The translations under genes and the position numbers were made by a program. DNA of 64,000 nucleotides from Paenibacillus_S vulneris (GTDB lineage: Bacteria > Bacillota > Bacilli > Paenibacillales > NBRC-103111). Position 1 is the first letter of the stretch; every line of letters starts with the position of its first letter. The DNA lies in the NCBI RefSeq assembly GCF_039543185.1, contig NZ_BAABJG010000006.1, positions 844,518-908,517 of the forward strand. Reading direction: 5' to 3'. The notes beneath the pieces were generated by a model, which did not search any database, had not been told where the DNA came from, and saw only the letters and a list, made by a program, of their open reading frames with translations. This document shows positions 35,105 to 43,828 of the stretch, one piece after another.

Positions 35105-35153
35105 TAATTAGGCTTTAAGACCTAATTCTACCATATCCAACCTCTCGGAACAA
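35105..35153 (-). promoter_or_regulatory. Promoter and palindrome of the ydaJ operon
   Basis: On the minus strand TTGTTC (35148-35153) and TAGAAT (35125-35130) are spaced by 17 nt. An inverted repeat AATTAGG/CCTAATT (35105-35126) overlaps the end of the -10 and the transcription start, a typical repressor position. The tandem SARP-type repeat is absent here. Confidence 0.55.
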
Positions 35154-35215
35154 ACTAATATCCTGTGACGACATCATGTAAAATAAGGAATACAATCCTT
35201 ATATATCCTTTTCCG

Positions 35216-36229
35216 TTACCAAGCTAAAATCTCCCGGATTTGCAAGCTGCTCTCCCTGCTCAAATCGATGAATTCCTCTTCTATCTTTACGAGGGGGGCC
35301 TCCATATGATGCGGATTCAAGTAGACTACCTCGGCTACTCTTCCATCCGTGAGCACAACCTGCTTCCCCACCAATCGTCGGATCATATTATCGACAAAAA
35401 GCGATATGATCTTAGGATCGAGCTCTCCGAACTTACCCCGCTGCATTTGACTGACGATTTCATAGAAAGGGAGCGGTTCATGATAGGGACGTTTTGAGGA
35501 CATCGCATGAAAAATGTCGGCAACGGCCACAATCGAACTTAGCAGATCGATCTTGGGCTTTTGGAGTCCGAACGGATAGCCTCTTCCGTCTTCTCGTTCA
35601 TGATGCTGCAGGGCGACAAGGGCGATTCGGTGGCTTATTCCTCTCGTATCCCTAAGCATTTCGTAGCCGAAAATCGTATGCTTCTTCACCAGCTCATATT
35701 CATCATCCGTTAATTTGTCGGGCTTGTTCAAAATTTCATCAGGGATTTTCACCTTCCCTATATCATGCAGCGTAGCTGCAAGCGACAGGTTCGCAAGCTC
35801 CGGCTCGCTTAAATTCATCCAGCGGCCAATCAAGGTCGAAAGCACGCCCACTCCGATATTATGCTGGTAGGTATAATCATCCTTGGCCTTGACCAGCTCA
35901 AATAATTGAAAGAGATTATCTCGCTCCGCTATCTGCCGGATCGCCGGCAAGATTTCCTTTCTAATTTCGATCACGGGAATTTTGCGCGAGCGCTTGATCG
36001 ATACTATCAATTCCTTGGATACGGCTACCGTTTGTTCCAACAGCGCGGCGGCTTCTCCGTCCTCTTCGGGCAAGGTCAGGTCCACAACGGCAATATGCTC
36101 CAGCGGGATTCTGTGATTCGACAGCACGGTCAAAGCTTCGTGATCAATGATAGTCCGGGCAGGCAGAACCGTAGCACCGTAGGCGTTTATAATATCGTGC
36201 TTTACTTGTTTCCCTATCAGATGTTCCAT
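35216..36229 (-). CDS. HD-GYP cyclic-di-GMP phosphodiesterase
   Basis: The 337-residue protein has an N-terminal region of about 110 residues with no known fold, then an HD-GYP domain. The metal-binding LHDIGKVKIPDEILNKP, HTIFGYEML, QHHER and DGRGYP, and the downstream ADIFHAMSSKRPY, are intact. It should hydrolyse c-di-GMP. It is a close paralogue of the protein at 54786-55784. GGAGGT precedes the start. It is divergent from the second SARP-type regulator gene across 341 nt that hold one tandem-repeat element facing each gene. Confidence 0.93.
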   Translation of the reverse strand: MEHLIGKQVKHDIINAYGATVLPARTIIDHEALTVLSNHRIPLEHIAVVDLTLPEEDGEAAALLEQTVAVSKELIVSIKRSRKIPVIEIRKEILPAIRQIAERDNLFQLFELVKAKDDYTYQHNIGVGVLSTLIGRWMNLSEPELANLSLAATLHDIGKVKIPDEILNKPDKLTDDEYELVKKHTIFGYEMLRDTRGISHRIALVALQHHEREDGRGYPFGLQKPKIDLLSSIVAVADIFHAMSSKRPYHEPLPFYEIVSQMQRGKFGELDPKIISLFVDNMIRRLVGKQVVLTDGRVAEVVYLNPHHMEAPLVKIEEEFIDLSRESSLQIREILAW

Positions 36230-36301
36230 ACATGACCTCCACGAAGCTTCCTCATCCCCTTACGATCCTTTAGGCATTATCATAGAATGCCGCAGATCTT
36301 C

Positions 36302-36336
36302 ACTATAGCATCGGACACTAAACAAATTCTGAACAA
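36302..36336 (-). promoter_or_regulatory. SARP-type operator/promoter, site C (HD-GYP)
   Basis: On the minus strand TTGTTCAG (36329-36336) and TTGTTTAG (36318-36325) repeat with an 11-bp period. They are followed by 10 nt and TATAGT (36302-36307). It drives the HD-GYP gene 72 nt downstream. The repeats are the same 8-mers as in sites A and B. Confidence 0.85.
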
Positions 36337-36481
36337 AAATGACAATATCAGATAAAATTCGACTTCCGCAAGATCGGATTGTCTCAGTATTGAAAGGACT
36401 ATAGACCTAAAACTTGGGTAACCGCACAAAATATTCCACCCCTTATATCATTCGACATGCATGTTTATTTTTAGACTTCGT

Positions 36482-36516
36482 TTGTACAGTTTTTGTACAG
36501 TTCCATGAGATAGAAT
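36482..36516 (+). promoter_or_regulatory. SARP-type operator/promoter, site D (second SARP regulator)
   Basis: TTGTACAG occurs twice (36482-36489 and 36493-36500) with an 11-bp period. It is followed by 10 nt and TAGAAT (36511-36516). It drives the SARP-type regulator gene 55 nt downstream, suggesting autoregulation. The repeat differs from the others at one position (A for T/C). Confidence 0.8.
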
Positions 36517-36570
36517 ATAGGGCAGCTGCTCAAGATGTATTTGCAAACATGAGGAAGGGGTTTTTCAGAC

Positions 36571-37713
36571 ATGCGAGCCATACTGGTTGACGATGAACGG
36601 CTGTCGCTCCAATACTTAAAGAAAATGCTGGAGTGTGATGTAGGTACCGTTGAAGTCGTGGGGGCCTATTCCGATCCGTATCAAGTATTGGAAAACGCAC
36701 GAATGCTGCAGCCCGACGCTGCTTTTTTAGATATCCATATGCCCGAAATCGACGGCCTTCGACTGGGTGCACAATTGCAAAAGTCGGTTCCCGGCATCCA
36801 GCTCGTATTTGTAACGGGATACGAACACTGCGCGCTTGAGGCTTTTGAGCTTCATGCATTGGATTATATTATGAAGCCGGTCCGGCTGGAGCGGTTGAAG
36901 CAAACCGTGAGTCGCTTGAAGGAGAGAGAGGCTGGGGACCAAGAGCGCTTCAGTGAACCGGAGCCGCCGGTCCTTTGCTGCTTTAACAAGCTCCGCTATC
37001 AATGGCCCGGACAAGCCCCCAAGACCATCGAGTGGCGCAACGATAAAGCGGAGGAGCTGTTCGCCTATCTGCTGCATCATCGGAACCGGGTGGCCGGTAC
37101 AAGCGAGCTGATTCAGCTGCTGTGGCCAGAGCTTGAGCCATCCAGAGCGGCTCAACAGCTGTACATCATGCTGGATCACGTTCGAGAGGCTTTGAGAAGC
37201 AGTCCATTGGATGGGGTCACCCTAACATGCGGGGATTCGGAAGGCGGCTGTATGCTGTCGATTGGGAACGTGCGACTGGAGACAGAGGAGTGGGAGCGAA
37301 AGCTGAAGCAGCTTGGAGACCTTACCGTTCAGTCTTTAGCGGATTACGAGGATGTGCTGAAGCGATACGCAGGCCATTACCATGCAAATCCAGACTACGT
37401 ATGGGCCCGGCAAGAACGGGAGCGGCTTAAGCGGCTTTGGCTGGAGCATGCCGGAAGATTAAGCCGCTATTATGTGGAGCAGGGGGATATAAGGAAGGCC
37501 GTTCGGGTTCAACAGCGCATCCAGCAGCTTCTGCCTGACGACGCTGCAAGCTATTTCAGCTTGATGAAGCTGTATGATACACTAGGCTTTGCCGGAAGTG
37601 TGGAGGTGCAGTATTGGATGCTGACCTCCAAAAAGATGGTGATGGATGCAGCCTTACAGCGGAGCGTCACCGAATGGTATAACCGGTGGAGACTCCGGTC
37701 GTTACTCCAATGA
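36571..37713 (+). CDS. SARP-type response regulator, second copy
   Basis: The 380-residue protein has the same receiver-wHTH-BTAD layout as the regulator at 19405-20565. The receiver shows LVDDERLSL, the phosphoacceptor in AAFLDIHMPEIDG, and IMKPVR. The winged helix includes WRNDKAEELFAYLLHHRN and LWPELEPSRAAQQLYIMLDHVR, and the BTAD domain fills the rest. It is divergent from an HD-GYP gene, mirroring the first copy, which is divergent from a GGDEF-EAL gene. A tandem-repeat element in its own promoter suggests that it, or its paralogue, activates it. No kinase adjoins it. Confidence 0.9.
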   Translation: MRAILVDDERLSLQYLKKMLECDVGTVEVVGAYSDPYQVLENARMLQPDAAFLDIHMPEIDGLRLGAQLQKSVPGIQLVFVTGYEHCALEAFELHALDYIMKPVRLERLKQTVSRLKEREAGDQERFSEPEPPVLCCFNKLRYQWPGQAPKTIEWRNDKAEELFAYLLHHRNRVAGTSELIQLLWPELEPSRAAQQLYIMLDHVREALRSSPLDGVTLTCGDSEGGCMLSIGNVRLETEEWERKLKQLGDLTVQSLADYEDVLKRYAGHYHANPDYVWARQERERLKRLWLEHAGRLSRYYVEQGDIRKAVRVQQRIQQLLPDDAASYFSLMKLYDTLGFAGSVEVQYWMLTSKKMVMDAALQRSVTEWYNRWRLRSLLQ

Positions 37714-37774
37714 GCTGCGAAGGATAAGAGGTCGCGGTTGCGGCACGTGACTGCGGATTACTTCGATTACGGCT

Positions 37775-37827
37775 GAGAGGGTTGAGCGCTATTCGACGCC
37801 GGCCGCCGAATAGCGCTCAACCCTCTC
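37775..37827. repeat. Perfect 21-bp inverted repeat over a gene end
   Basis: Positions 37775-37795 and 37807-37827 are exact inverted copies with an 11-nt GC-rich loop. The repeat lies between convergent genes and includes the last 13 codons and stop of the single-domain regulator on the minus strand. There is no T-tract on either side, so it may act as a 3' RNA-stabilising hairpin or a Rho-independent end of unusual type. Confidence 0.85.
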
Positions 37828-38169
37828 CTTCAAATCCTCCAAGTCGAAAGGCTTCTCTAAGTAATCGACGGCACCCAGGGCCATGCATTCTTCATAATGA
37901 TCCTCGTAAGAAGTCATCATAATGACCTTGGCACGTGGGTTAAGGGTCATCAACTCCTGTAAAGTCTCGATGCCGTCCAAGCCGCCGGGAAATTTGATGT
38001 CCAGCAGAACGATATCCGGGGATGCCTCGGTGAACAGGGTTATCCCCTTCCTCCCGTTCTCGGCGAGGAGCACGTTGAAGCCCATTTCGGTAAAGGTCTT
38101 CTGCATAAATACTCTAATTCCATTTTGATCGTCAATGACAAGCATGGTTCTATTTCCATTCATTTCCAT
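37789..38169 (-). CDS. Single-domain response regulator
   Basis: The 126-residue receiver (VIDDQNGIRVFMQKTF, phosphoacceptor in DIVLLDIKFPGGLDG, TSYED, LEKPFD) resembles Spo0F-like proteins with no output domain. I start it at the ATG after GAAAGG. A cognate kinase is not adjacent. Its 3' end lies in a perfect 21-bp inverted repeat. Confidence 0.85.
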   Translation of the reverse strand: MEMNGNRTMLVIDDQNGIRVFMQKTFTEMGFNVLLAENGRKGITLFTEASPDIVLLDIKFPGGLDGIETLQELMTLNPRAKVIMMTSYEDHYEECMALGAVDYLEKPFDLEDLKERVERYSAAGVE

Positions 38170-38241
38170 TGAATTCCTTTCGTCTTCTGATAGCTTCATC
38201 GTATCATTGCCGAAGTCGAAAAGGAATCCCGCCCGTTAGTC

Positions 38242-39309
38242 TTAATTAATCGCAGGCTGAGGCCTCCGTGAATCCTTATTCCAGACTGTGCTTGGAATTT
38301 CTCTTCGCAGCACAGGCATAATGTCCTCCGCAAACCGCTCCAGCTGCTCCTTCTGTTCAGCTTCGGTCAAGCCGTCTACACTGATGCTCAGCACCTGATT
38401 CCCATAGGCGGCGTGATAGTTCAGGATCTTCTCGATGACGAAATCCTTGCTGCCGACAAGGGCGGGACCGTTCTTGATATTATCCTCCAGATCCTTGAAG
38501 GGGGATTGGTTATGCTGAGCGGAGGCTGTAGAAGTAAAAGCATCATAGTAGGGGCGGTACCGCCGGACCGCTTCCTCCGAGGTATCGGCCAAATAAAGTC
38601 TTCCGGCTCCCGCGCCGACTACCGCTTTCTGCGGGTCATGACCGTAATAGGCGAGCCGCTCGCGATAATGATCGATCAATGCCTTATATTTGGCTTTCGG
38701 ATGGAACGTATTCGACGAGAAAATCGGCTCGCCGTACTGTGCAGCCAGCTCCGTGGACCGCGTGCTTGATGCACTGCCGTGCCAGACGGGGATGGACGAC
38801 TGGTAGGGTCGTGGCTCGGTCGTTACATGGTGAAGCGGCGCACGGTAGCGCCCTTCCCAGGTTACGTTCTCCTCGTTCCATAACCGCTTGAGAAGCGCGT
38901 ACCGTTCGGCAAGCGAATCCCACTGCTCCTCCTCCTTTACTCCAAAAAGCGGGTAATGACGCGGATCGTTCCCTTTACCGATAATCAGCTCCAGCCTTCC
39001 CACGGATAAATGGTCGAGCGTCGCATAATCCTCGGCGACTCGCACCGGATCCAGTACACTGAGCACCGTGACGGTAGTCAGAAGCCTTATGCTGGACGTC
39101 CGTGCCGCGATTGCGGTCAGCACAACCGGAGGCGAGGAGGAGAGAAAAGGCCGCCCGTGCCGTTCGCCAACACCATAAGCTTCAAAGCCAAGCTTCTCGG
39201 CAAAAACCGCTTGCTGAAGAACATTGTGAAATTTCTGCTGTGCCGTCCATGTCTCCCCCGTCACTGCATTCGGAATATTCATCATCAGGGTAAAAAGCGC
39301 AAATTTCAT
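38242..39309 (-). CDS. LLM-class (luciferase-like) flavin-dependent oxidoreductase
   Basis: The 355-residue protein has the bacterial-luciferase TIM-barrel fold. The visible blocks are FAEKLGFEAYGVGERHG near the N-terminus, LLTTVTVLSVLDPVRVAEDYATLDHLSVGRLELIIGKG, and VWHGSASSTRSTELAAQYG. It should use reduced flavin to oxidise a small substrate that cannot be named. GGAGG sits at the right distance for the ATG at 39309. It stands alone. Confidence 0.88.
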   Translation of the reverse strand: MKFALFTLMMNIPNAVTGETWTAQQKFHNVLQQAVFAEKLGFEAYGVGERHGRPFLSSSPPVVLTAIAARTSSIRLLTTVTVLSVLDPVRVAEDYATLDHLSVGRLELIIGKGNDPRHYPLFGVKEEEQWDSLAERYALLKRLWNEENVTWEGRYRAPLHHVTTEPRPYQSSIPVWHGSASSTRSTELAAQYGEPIFSSNTFHPKAKYKALIDHYRERLAYYGHDPQKAVVGAGAGRLYLADTSEEAVRRYRPYYDAFTSTASAQHNQSPFKDLEDNIKNGPALVGSKDFVIEKILNYHAAYGNQVLSISVDGLTEAEQKEQLERFAEDIMPVLRREIPSTVWNKDSRRPQPAIN

Positions 39310-39475
39310 GGCATCCATCCTCCTACATAAGGCATAATGCAGTTATGCTAAGACCACGAAGCAACACCCTAATTCATATATAACCGACTTGTTTAGTATG
39401 GATTATTCATTTCAATGTTAGCACCGTATAGCCCTTGGAGTCTAATAGATCCTTTCTATTCATGAATTGAAAATA

Positions 39476-40945
39476 TCAATGATAAATATCATACCGGTTC
39501 TTCCCTTTCTCCTTGGAACGGTACAGCGCAATGTCAGCGCATTTGCACAAGGTATCCTGATCCATTCCATGGTCCGGAGCCAGCGCGATTCCGATGCTGA
39601 CCGTTACCCGCTCCCCATCCAGTTTGATTTCCCCTGCTGCGGAAGCCTCTATCCCGGCTATAATCCTTGCGGCTATAGCTTCAGTCTGAGCCCTGGTAAC
39701 GGAAGACAGGATGACGACGAATTCATCCCCTCCCAATCGGATGGCTATATCCTCCTTTCGTATCGTGGTTCGAAGGCATTGGGCTACGCATTTCAATAAA
39801 TGATCTCCCTTGTCATGCCCCAAGCGATCGTTAACCAGCTTAAAATTATCCAGATCAATCATCAGCAGAGCCGTTATCCCCTTATTTCGGGATAAGGTCG
39901 TCGTCAGAAGCTCATCGAAGGCCGCACGATTGCTGAGTCCGGTCAGGCTGTCGTGAAAAGCGAGGTACATCGGCCGGGCCACCCACCTGGAGATGATAAA
40001 CGAGAGCACAATGGAAATAACCAGCACGCTGATTAATTGAAGGAAAAAGGTAGCCCTGTTTTGAGCGAGGATTGCCTGCAAATCCTTATCGTTGTAGATG
40101 ATCTCCAGAACCTTGTTCTTTGTCGTGCCTTGATCATACTGGGAGGTATAAAGAACATACCGGTAAATGGCCGTCTGGCCCCTCCATTCCCCTCTCCATT
40201 CTGTCGTCTCTCCGGTTTGAAGCGTACGGTCGAACGCCTCCCTCCTCGGTCCTGTAAGCCTGCCGCCGTCGGCAGGCTCTCCCAACGAATAGGCGCCTGT
40301 ATTCAGAAAATTGATCTTATTCATGGAAGGATATTTTTCAAGCAGTGCCTCGATCGTCCTGAAGAAGCTGAATTGGTCAAATATATTTTCATTTTGCAGC
40401 GCATAGCCAAGCTGAATGATATACTTCTTGTCCCGTGTGGCCATGTAGCTGTATTTCTTGATGGCTCCCGTTTTCTGTTCGATATCGATGCCGTCATGGA
40501 AAAACTCGCCCGATATCCTCCTTTCCTGCAAGACTTGCGACAGCTTCCTGCAGCAGGCTCCAAAGTCGAGCCCGACATCTTCCTCGAAGCTGCTGTAAAT
40601 AATCCGGTTCTCGTCATTAATAATATAAATATCGGAGGAGAGCTGCCTCTTAAGAGCGTCGAAATCCCATTGGTCAAAGGAAGGATTCTCATCATATTTA
40701 TCGAGCAGGTAGATCGTGTTCTCTTTCAGCTGCTCGGCTATATGATCTCCGAATACGAAGTAAGCCTTTTCAACCGTCTCAAGTGCATGGTGAGCCAGCT
40801 TCTCATTTTGTTCTACCTGATCCATCTTATTATGAATCGCCTGATCCCTAAGCCGAATATGGTCCGTTATTGCAATCGTACATGAAATCAACACGGCAAA
40901 CACGATCATGGTGACCGTTAATTTGAATCTGAACCGAGATTTCAA
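39476..40945 (-). CDS. Membrane diguanylate cyclase (GGDEF)
   Basis: The 489-residue protein has an N-terminal membrane helix, an extracellular sensor region of about 260 residues, a second helix (near 300-320) and a GGDEF domain. RLGGDEF is intact, and the inhibitory RKED lies five residues before it, so it should make c-di-GMP with product inhibition. It starts at a TTG after AGGGG. It is not in an operon; it adds a synthesis enzyme to the two HD-GYP proteins and the GGDEF-EAL protein in this window. Confidence 0.92.
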   Translation of the reverse strand: MKSRFRFKLTVTMIVFAVLISCTIAITDHIRLRDQAIHNKMDQVEQNEKLAHHALETVEKAYFVFGDHIAEQLKENTIYLLDKYDENPSFDQWDFDALKRQLSSDIYIINDENRIIYSSFEEDVGLDFGACCRKLSQVLQERRISGEFFHDGIDIEQKTGAIKKYSYMATRDKKYIIQLGYALQNENIFDQFSFFRTIEALLEKYPSMNKINFLNTGAYSLGEPADGGRLTGPRREAFDRTLQTGETTEWRGEWRGQTAIYRYVLYTSQYDQGTTKNKVLEIIYNDKDLQAILAQNRATFFLQLISVLVISIVLSFIISRWVARPMYLAFHDSLTGLSNRAAFDELLTTTLSRNKGITALLMIDLDNFKLVNDRLGHDKGDHLLKCVAQCLRTTIRKEDIAIRLGGDEFVVILSSVTRAQTEAIAARIIAGIEASAAGEIKLDGERVTVSIGIALAPDHGMDQDTLCKCADIALYRSKEKGKNRYDIYH

Positions 40946-41252
40946 CGCTGCCCCTCGCTCTCGCTATCCTCATGAATATGGACATAGTTAAATAAACCCA
41001 TACCGCATCTGCATGGCTTAAGAATGGACCTTGCACAATGGCAGCTTACGACCGTTCGACAAAAACTGCCATCTTGCGCCATAATTTAGGAGTATGGACC
41101 TATACATCTGTTTATTCTATCATATGGAAATGATTTGTAAACTTCATCATGAAAGTTCATGTCGAATGAGGTATTTCCCCGGAAATATGGAAACAACCCG
41201 CTCTGGACTGTACCAGTAACGGGTTGTTAGTGACTTTTTTTATTGAAATCTG
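40946..41252. other. Intergenic region with a terminator-like hairpin
   Basis: The gap between the GGDEF gene and the histidine kinase holds a 9-bp stem (AACAACCCG/CGGGTTGTT, 41192-41200 with 41220-41228). It has a T-run on the plus-strand side (41235-41241) and a weak one on the minus side. It probably ends the kinase transcript. I see no gene here. Confidence 0.5.
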
Positions 41253-42845
41253 TCAAAATTCCGGAGCCGCGAGCTTCAGCTTGACATAAAAATGCAGCTG
41301 ACCGCTGTCCTGCTCGGCCCAGATCGTGCCGTCATGCGATTCCACAATACTCTTGGCAATAGCCAATCCCAGTCCTGAACCTCCTGTGCTTGAAGAGCGA
41401 GACGCATCGATTCTGTAGAAACGATCGAACAGCTGCTGCAGCTCCTCATCCGTCAGCATGTCCGACCGATTGCTGAAACGGATGGTCACATAGCGGTGAT
41501 CCCTGGAGACTTGGACGGTGACGGCGCCCGGCTTCAGGCTGTATTTTACCGCATTCGTAAGCAGGTTCTCAAACACGCGGATCATCTTGTCGACATCGAT
41601 TCGGACAAACAGCTTTTCCTTCGGAATATTGCGGATGATCGTCAGCTGCTGCTCTTCCGCCATCGTAACGAATTCCTCAAGGAGCTGATCCAATACGTCG
41701 TTGATCGGGACGCCTTCTTTAAACAGCGGCACATCGCGGTTGGACAGCTTCGTATATTCGAACAGATCATCAATGAGAGCCTTCAGCTTCTCGGATTTGC
41801 TATAGGCGATGCTGACATACCCGGCCGCCTGCTCCGGCGTCTCGTAGCCTTTGTCGTGCAGAAGTCGGAGATACCCCATAATCAGCGTAAGCGGGGTGCG
41901 CAAGTCGTGGGAGACATTCGTAATAAGCTCATTCTTCAGCCGCTCATTACGCCGCTCCTCCTCGATCCTGCGCTGCAAATCCTCCACCATGAGATTCATA
42001 TCCCGGGCCAGGGAGCCGAGCTCATCCTCGCTTCGCTCAATAACACGGTAATCGAGATTGCCAGTAGCGATGATCCGCAATCCCCCCGCCAGCTCTTCTA
42101 CGTAACGCATTTTTCGCTGTGTCAGGAAGTAGAACAGGAAGATGAACATGGCTATCGCACTTAAGATCGACATGGGGCTTTCCCCTTTCCGATAAGTGAT
42201 ATGCGGCTCGGGGATGGCAGAAACAATCAGATACGATTTTTGGCCTTTATAATTGACAGGATAAAAGCTGGAAAACTCTTTTCGGTTGTAATCATTGTCC
42301 GTTCTGGCATTCATCGCATTGCTGATGACATTGTGGATGTCGACATTTGTCTCCGCCACATTGCTGCTGCGGAAGATGACTTTTCCTTCCAGATCGGTGA
42401 TGAGAATCTTGAATTTCCAACCTTGCGACATCGTTTTTACACACTCTTCAAATTCGGCTTGTCTTGAGGCAGCAGTAGGAACGTCCACCTCAGGTATTTC
42501 TTCCAAATGGGGGTCCGGCGAATTTAATTCCCTGGCGAGACTGCGGGCTTCGTTGTCAATATGTTCAATACCGGATTGATAGTCAATGACAGCCTCGCTG
42601 CGCATTTCTCCGAACGCCTGGTAGCTAAGTGCATAGGTCAGCGAGGAAGCCAGCAGACAAATACAGAAGGTTAATATCAGCTGCAGACGTATGCTGCGGG
42701 TTACATGCCCCATCAGAGTCAGATACAATCTACGGGCAAATACGATAAGCTTGCGGAAAAGGTTAAAGGGAAACCAGGTAAACGGAAACCGGTTTAGCCT
42801 GGAGGACGGGTCCAATTCATATCTTCTAATCAACTTTATAGCCAA
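41253..42845 (-). CDS. Sensor histidine kinase
   Basis: The 530-residue kinase has two membrane helices (about 50-75 and 225-245) around an extracellular sensor, then HAMP. HisKA follows with the phospho-His in NVSHDLRTPLTLIMGYLRLL, and an HATPase with RVFENLLTNAVKYS and GGSGLGLAIAKSIVESHDG. It resembles VanS-like kinases. Its frame overlaps the response regulator gene by 20 nt. The start shown is a TTG too close to GGGGGG; ATG 42713 (486 residues) is the alternative, but the preceding segment looks like part of the family. Confidence 0.85.
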   Translation of the reverse strand: MAIKLIRRYELDPSSRLNRFPFTWFPFNLFRKLIVFARRLYLTLMGHVTRSIRLQLILTFCICLLASSLTYALSYQAFGEMRSEAVIDYQSGIEHIDNEARSLARELNSPDPHLEEIPEVDVPTAASRQAEFEECVKTMSQGWKFKILITDLEGKVIFRSSNVAETNVDIHNVISNAMNARTDNDYNRKEFSSFYPVNYKGQKSYLIVSAIPEPHITYRKGESPMSILSAIAMFIFLFYFLTQRKMRYVEELAGGLRIIATGNLDYRVIERSEDELGSLARDMNLMVEDLQRRIEEERRNERLKNELITNVSHDLRTPLTLIMGYLRLLHDKGYETPEQAAGYVSIAYSKSEKLKALIDDLFEYTKLSNRDVPLFKEGVPINDVLDQLLEEFVTMAEEQQLTIIRNIPKEKLFVRIDVDKMIRVFENLLTNAVKYSLKPGAVTVQVSRDHRYVTIRFSNRSDMLTDEELQQLFDRFYRIDASRSSSTGGSGLGLAIAKSIVESHDGTIWAEQDSGQLHFYVKLKLAAPEF

Positions 42846-43518
42846 CCCCCCATACGGTTTTTATAAATTTCGGCTTACGCGGATTTTGCTCGATTTTCTC
42901 GCGAATTTTGCGGATATGTACCATGACGGTATTGTCCGAGTCAAAATACGCCTCCTTCCAAACCGCCTCGTAGATCTTCTCGATGCTCCACACCATTCCC
43001 CGATTGCGGGCCAACAGCTCAAGTATGGCGAATTCCCGCGGGGTAAGCTTCACTTCCTGTCCCTGCACCTTCACTTCATACGTCAGGGTGTTGATCGTCA
43101 GCTCATCGACTTCAATCTCATGCTCCTTCTTTGCATGGGGCACGTTCAGCCGGGTGTACCGGCGCAGCTGGGATTTAATCCGGGCAATCAGCTCCAGCGG
43201 GTTAAAAGGCTTGCTCAAATAATCGTCCGCTCCTGAAGATAGCCCCCAAATTTTGTCCATGTCCTGGCTCTTGGCGGAGAGCATGATGATCGGCATGTTT
43301 TTTTGCTCCCGGATTTTGAGACATGCTTCAATGCCATCCATCCTCGGCATCATGATGTCGAGAACAATCAGATCGACATCCTCCTTCTGCAGCACCTGAA
43401 GCGCCTGCTCTCCATCAGAAGCGCGAAGCAGCCTGTATCCTTCGTTTTTCAAATAAATTTCCAGCATGTCAATGATTTCCTTCTCGTCATCGACAAGAAG
43501 TATCGTAGATGGGGCCAT
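42826..43518 (-). CDS. OmpR/VanR-type response regulator
   Basis: The 230-residue regulator has a receiver (VDDEKEII, phosphoacceptor in IVLDIMMPRMDG, LSAKSQD, LSKPFNP) and an OmpR-type winged helix (about 130-228, LTPREFAILELLARNRG and VMVHIRKIREKIEQNPRKP). GGAGGGAGAAGG precedes the ATG. It is cotranscribed with the downstream kinase. The signal is unknown; VanR-like pairs often respond to cell-envelope stress. Confidence 0.92.
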   Translation of the reverse strand: MAPSTILLVDDEKEIIDMLEIYLKNEGYRLLRASDGEQALQVLQKEDVDLIVLDIMMPRMDGIEACLKIREQKNMPIIMLSAKSQDMDKIWGLSSGADDYLSKPFNPLELIARIKSQLRRYTRLNVPHAKKEHEIEVDELTINTLTYEVKVQGQEVKLTPREFAILELLARNRGMVWSIEKIYEAVWKEAYFDSDNTVMVHIRKIREKIEQNPRKPKFIKTVWGVGYKVD

Positions 43519-43757
43519 GGTCCCTTCTCCCTCCGTTTCATTTGTTATCGGTCTATGTCAGCTCATGTAGACGTTTCATCCTGTTAACAACATATCCATA
43601 AACGTAACAAGCCGGATGAAGAAATTCAATCCCTGCGGATTGCTAATGTCTGTCACTGCCTCGTTATGGGTCTTAGTATAGACCCCGAATCTTAATAGAT
43701 TGTGGAAGCAATTCTTAAGACTTTCTTAACGGATATGAATTATAAAGGCCGTACTAA

Positions 43758-43810
43758 AAACAACACAAAGAAACCCGATACAACCGGCGCACCAGTATAT
43801 ATCGGGTTTC
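43758..43810 (-). terminator. htpG terminator
   Basis: GAAACCCGATA (43770-43780) and TATCGGGTTTC (43800-43810) form an 11-bp stem. T-rich sequence follows on the minus strand, 19 nt past the htpG stop. The rest of the gap 43519-43757 upstream of the regulator gene shows nothing else that I can name. Confidence 0.8.
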
Positions 43811-43828
43811 CTTATTAAGTATGGCTAA

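Noticed and set aside
35125..35153. TTGTTCCG before the ydaJ operon as a sixth SARP-type site
   Set aside because: There is only one repeat and the distance to TAGAAT is wrong; it fits a plain -35.
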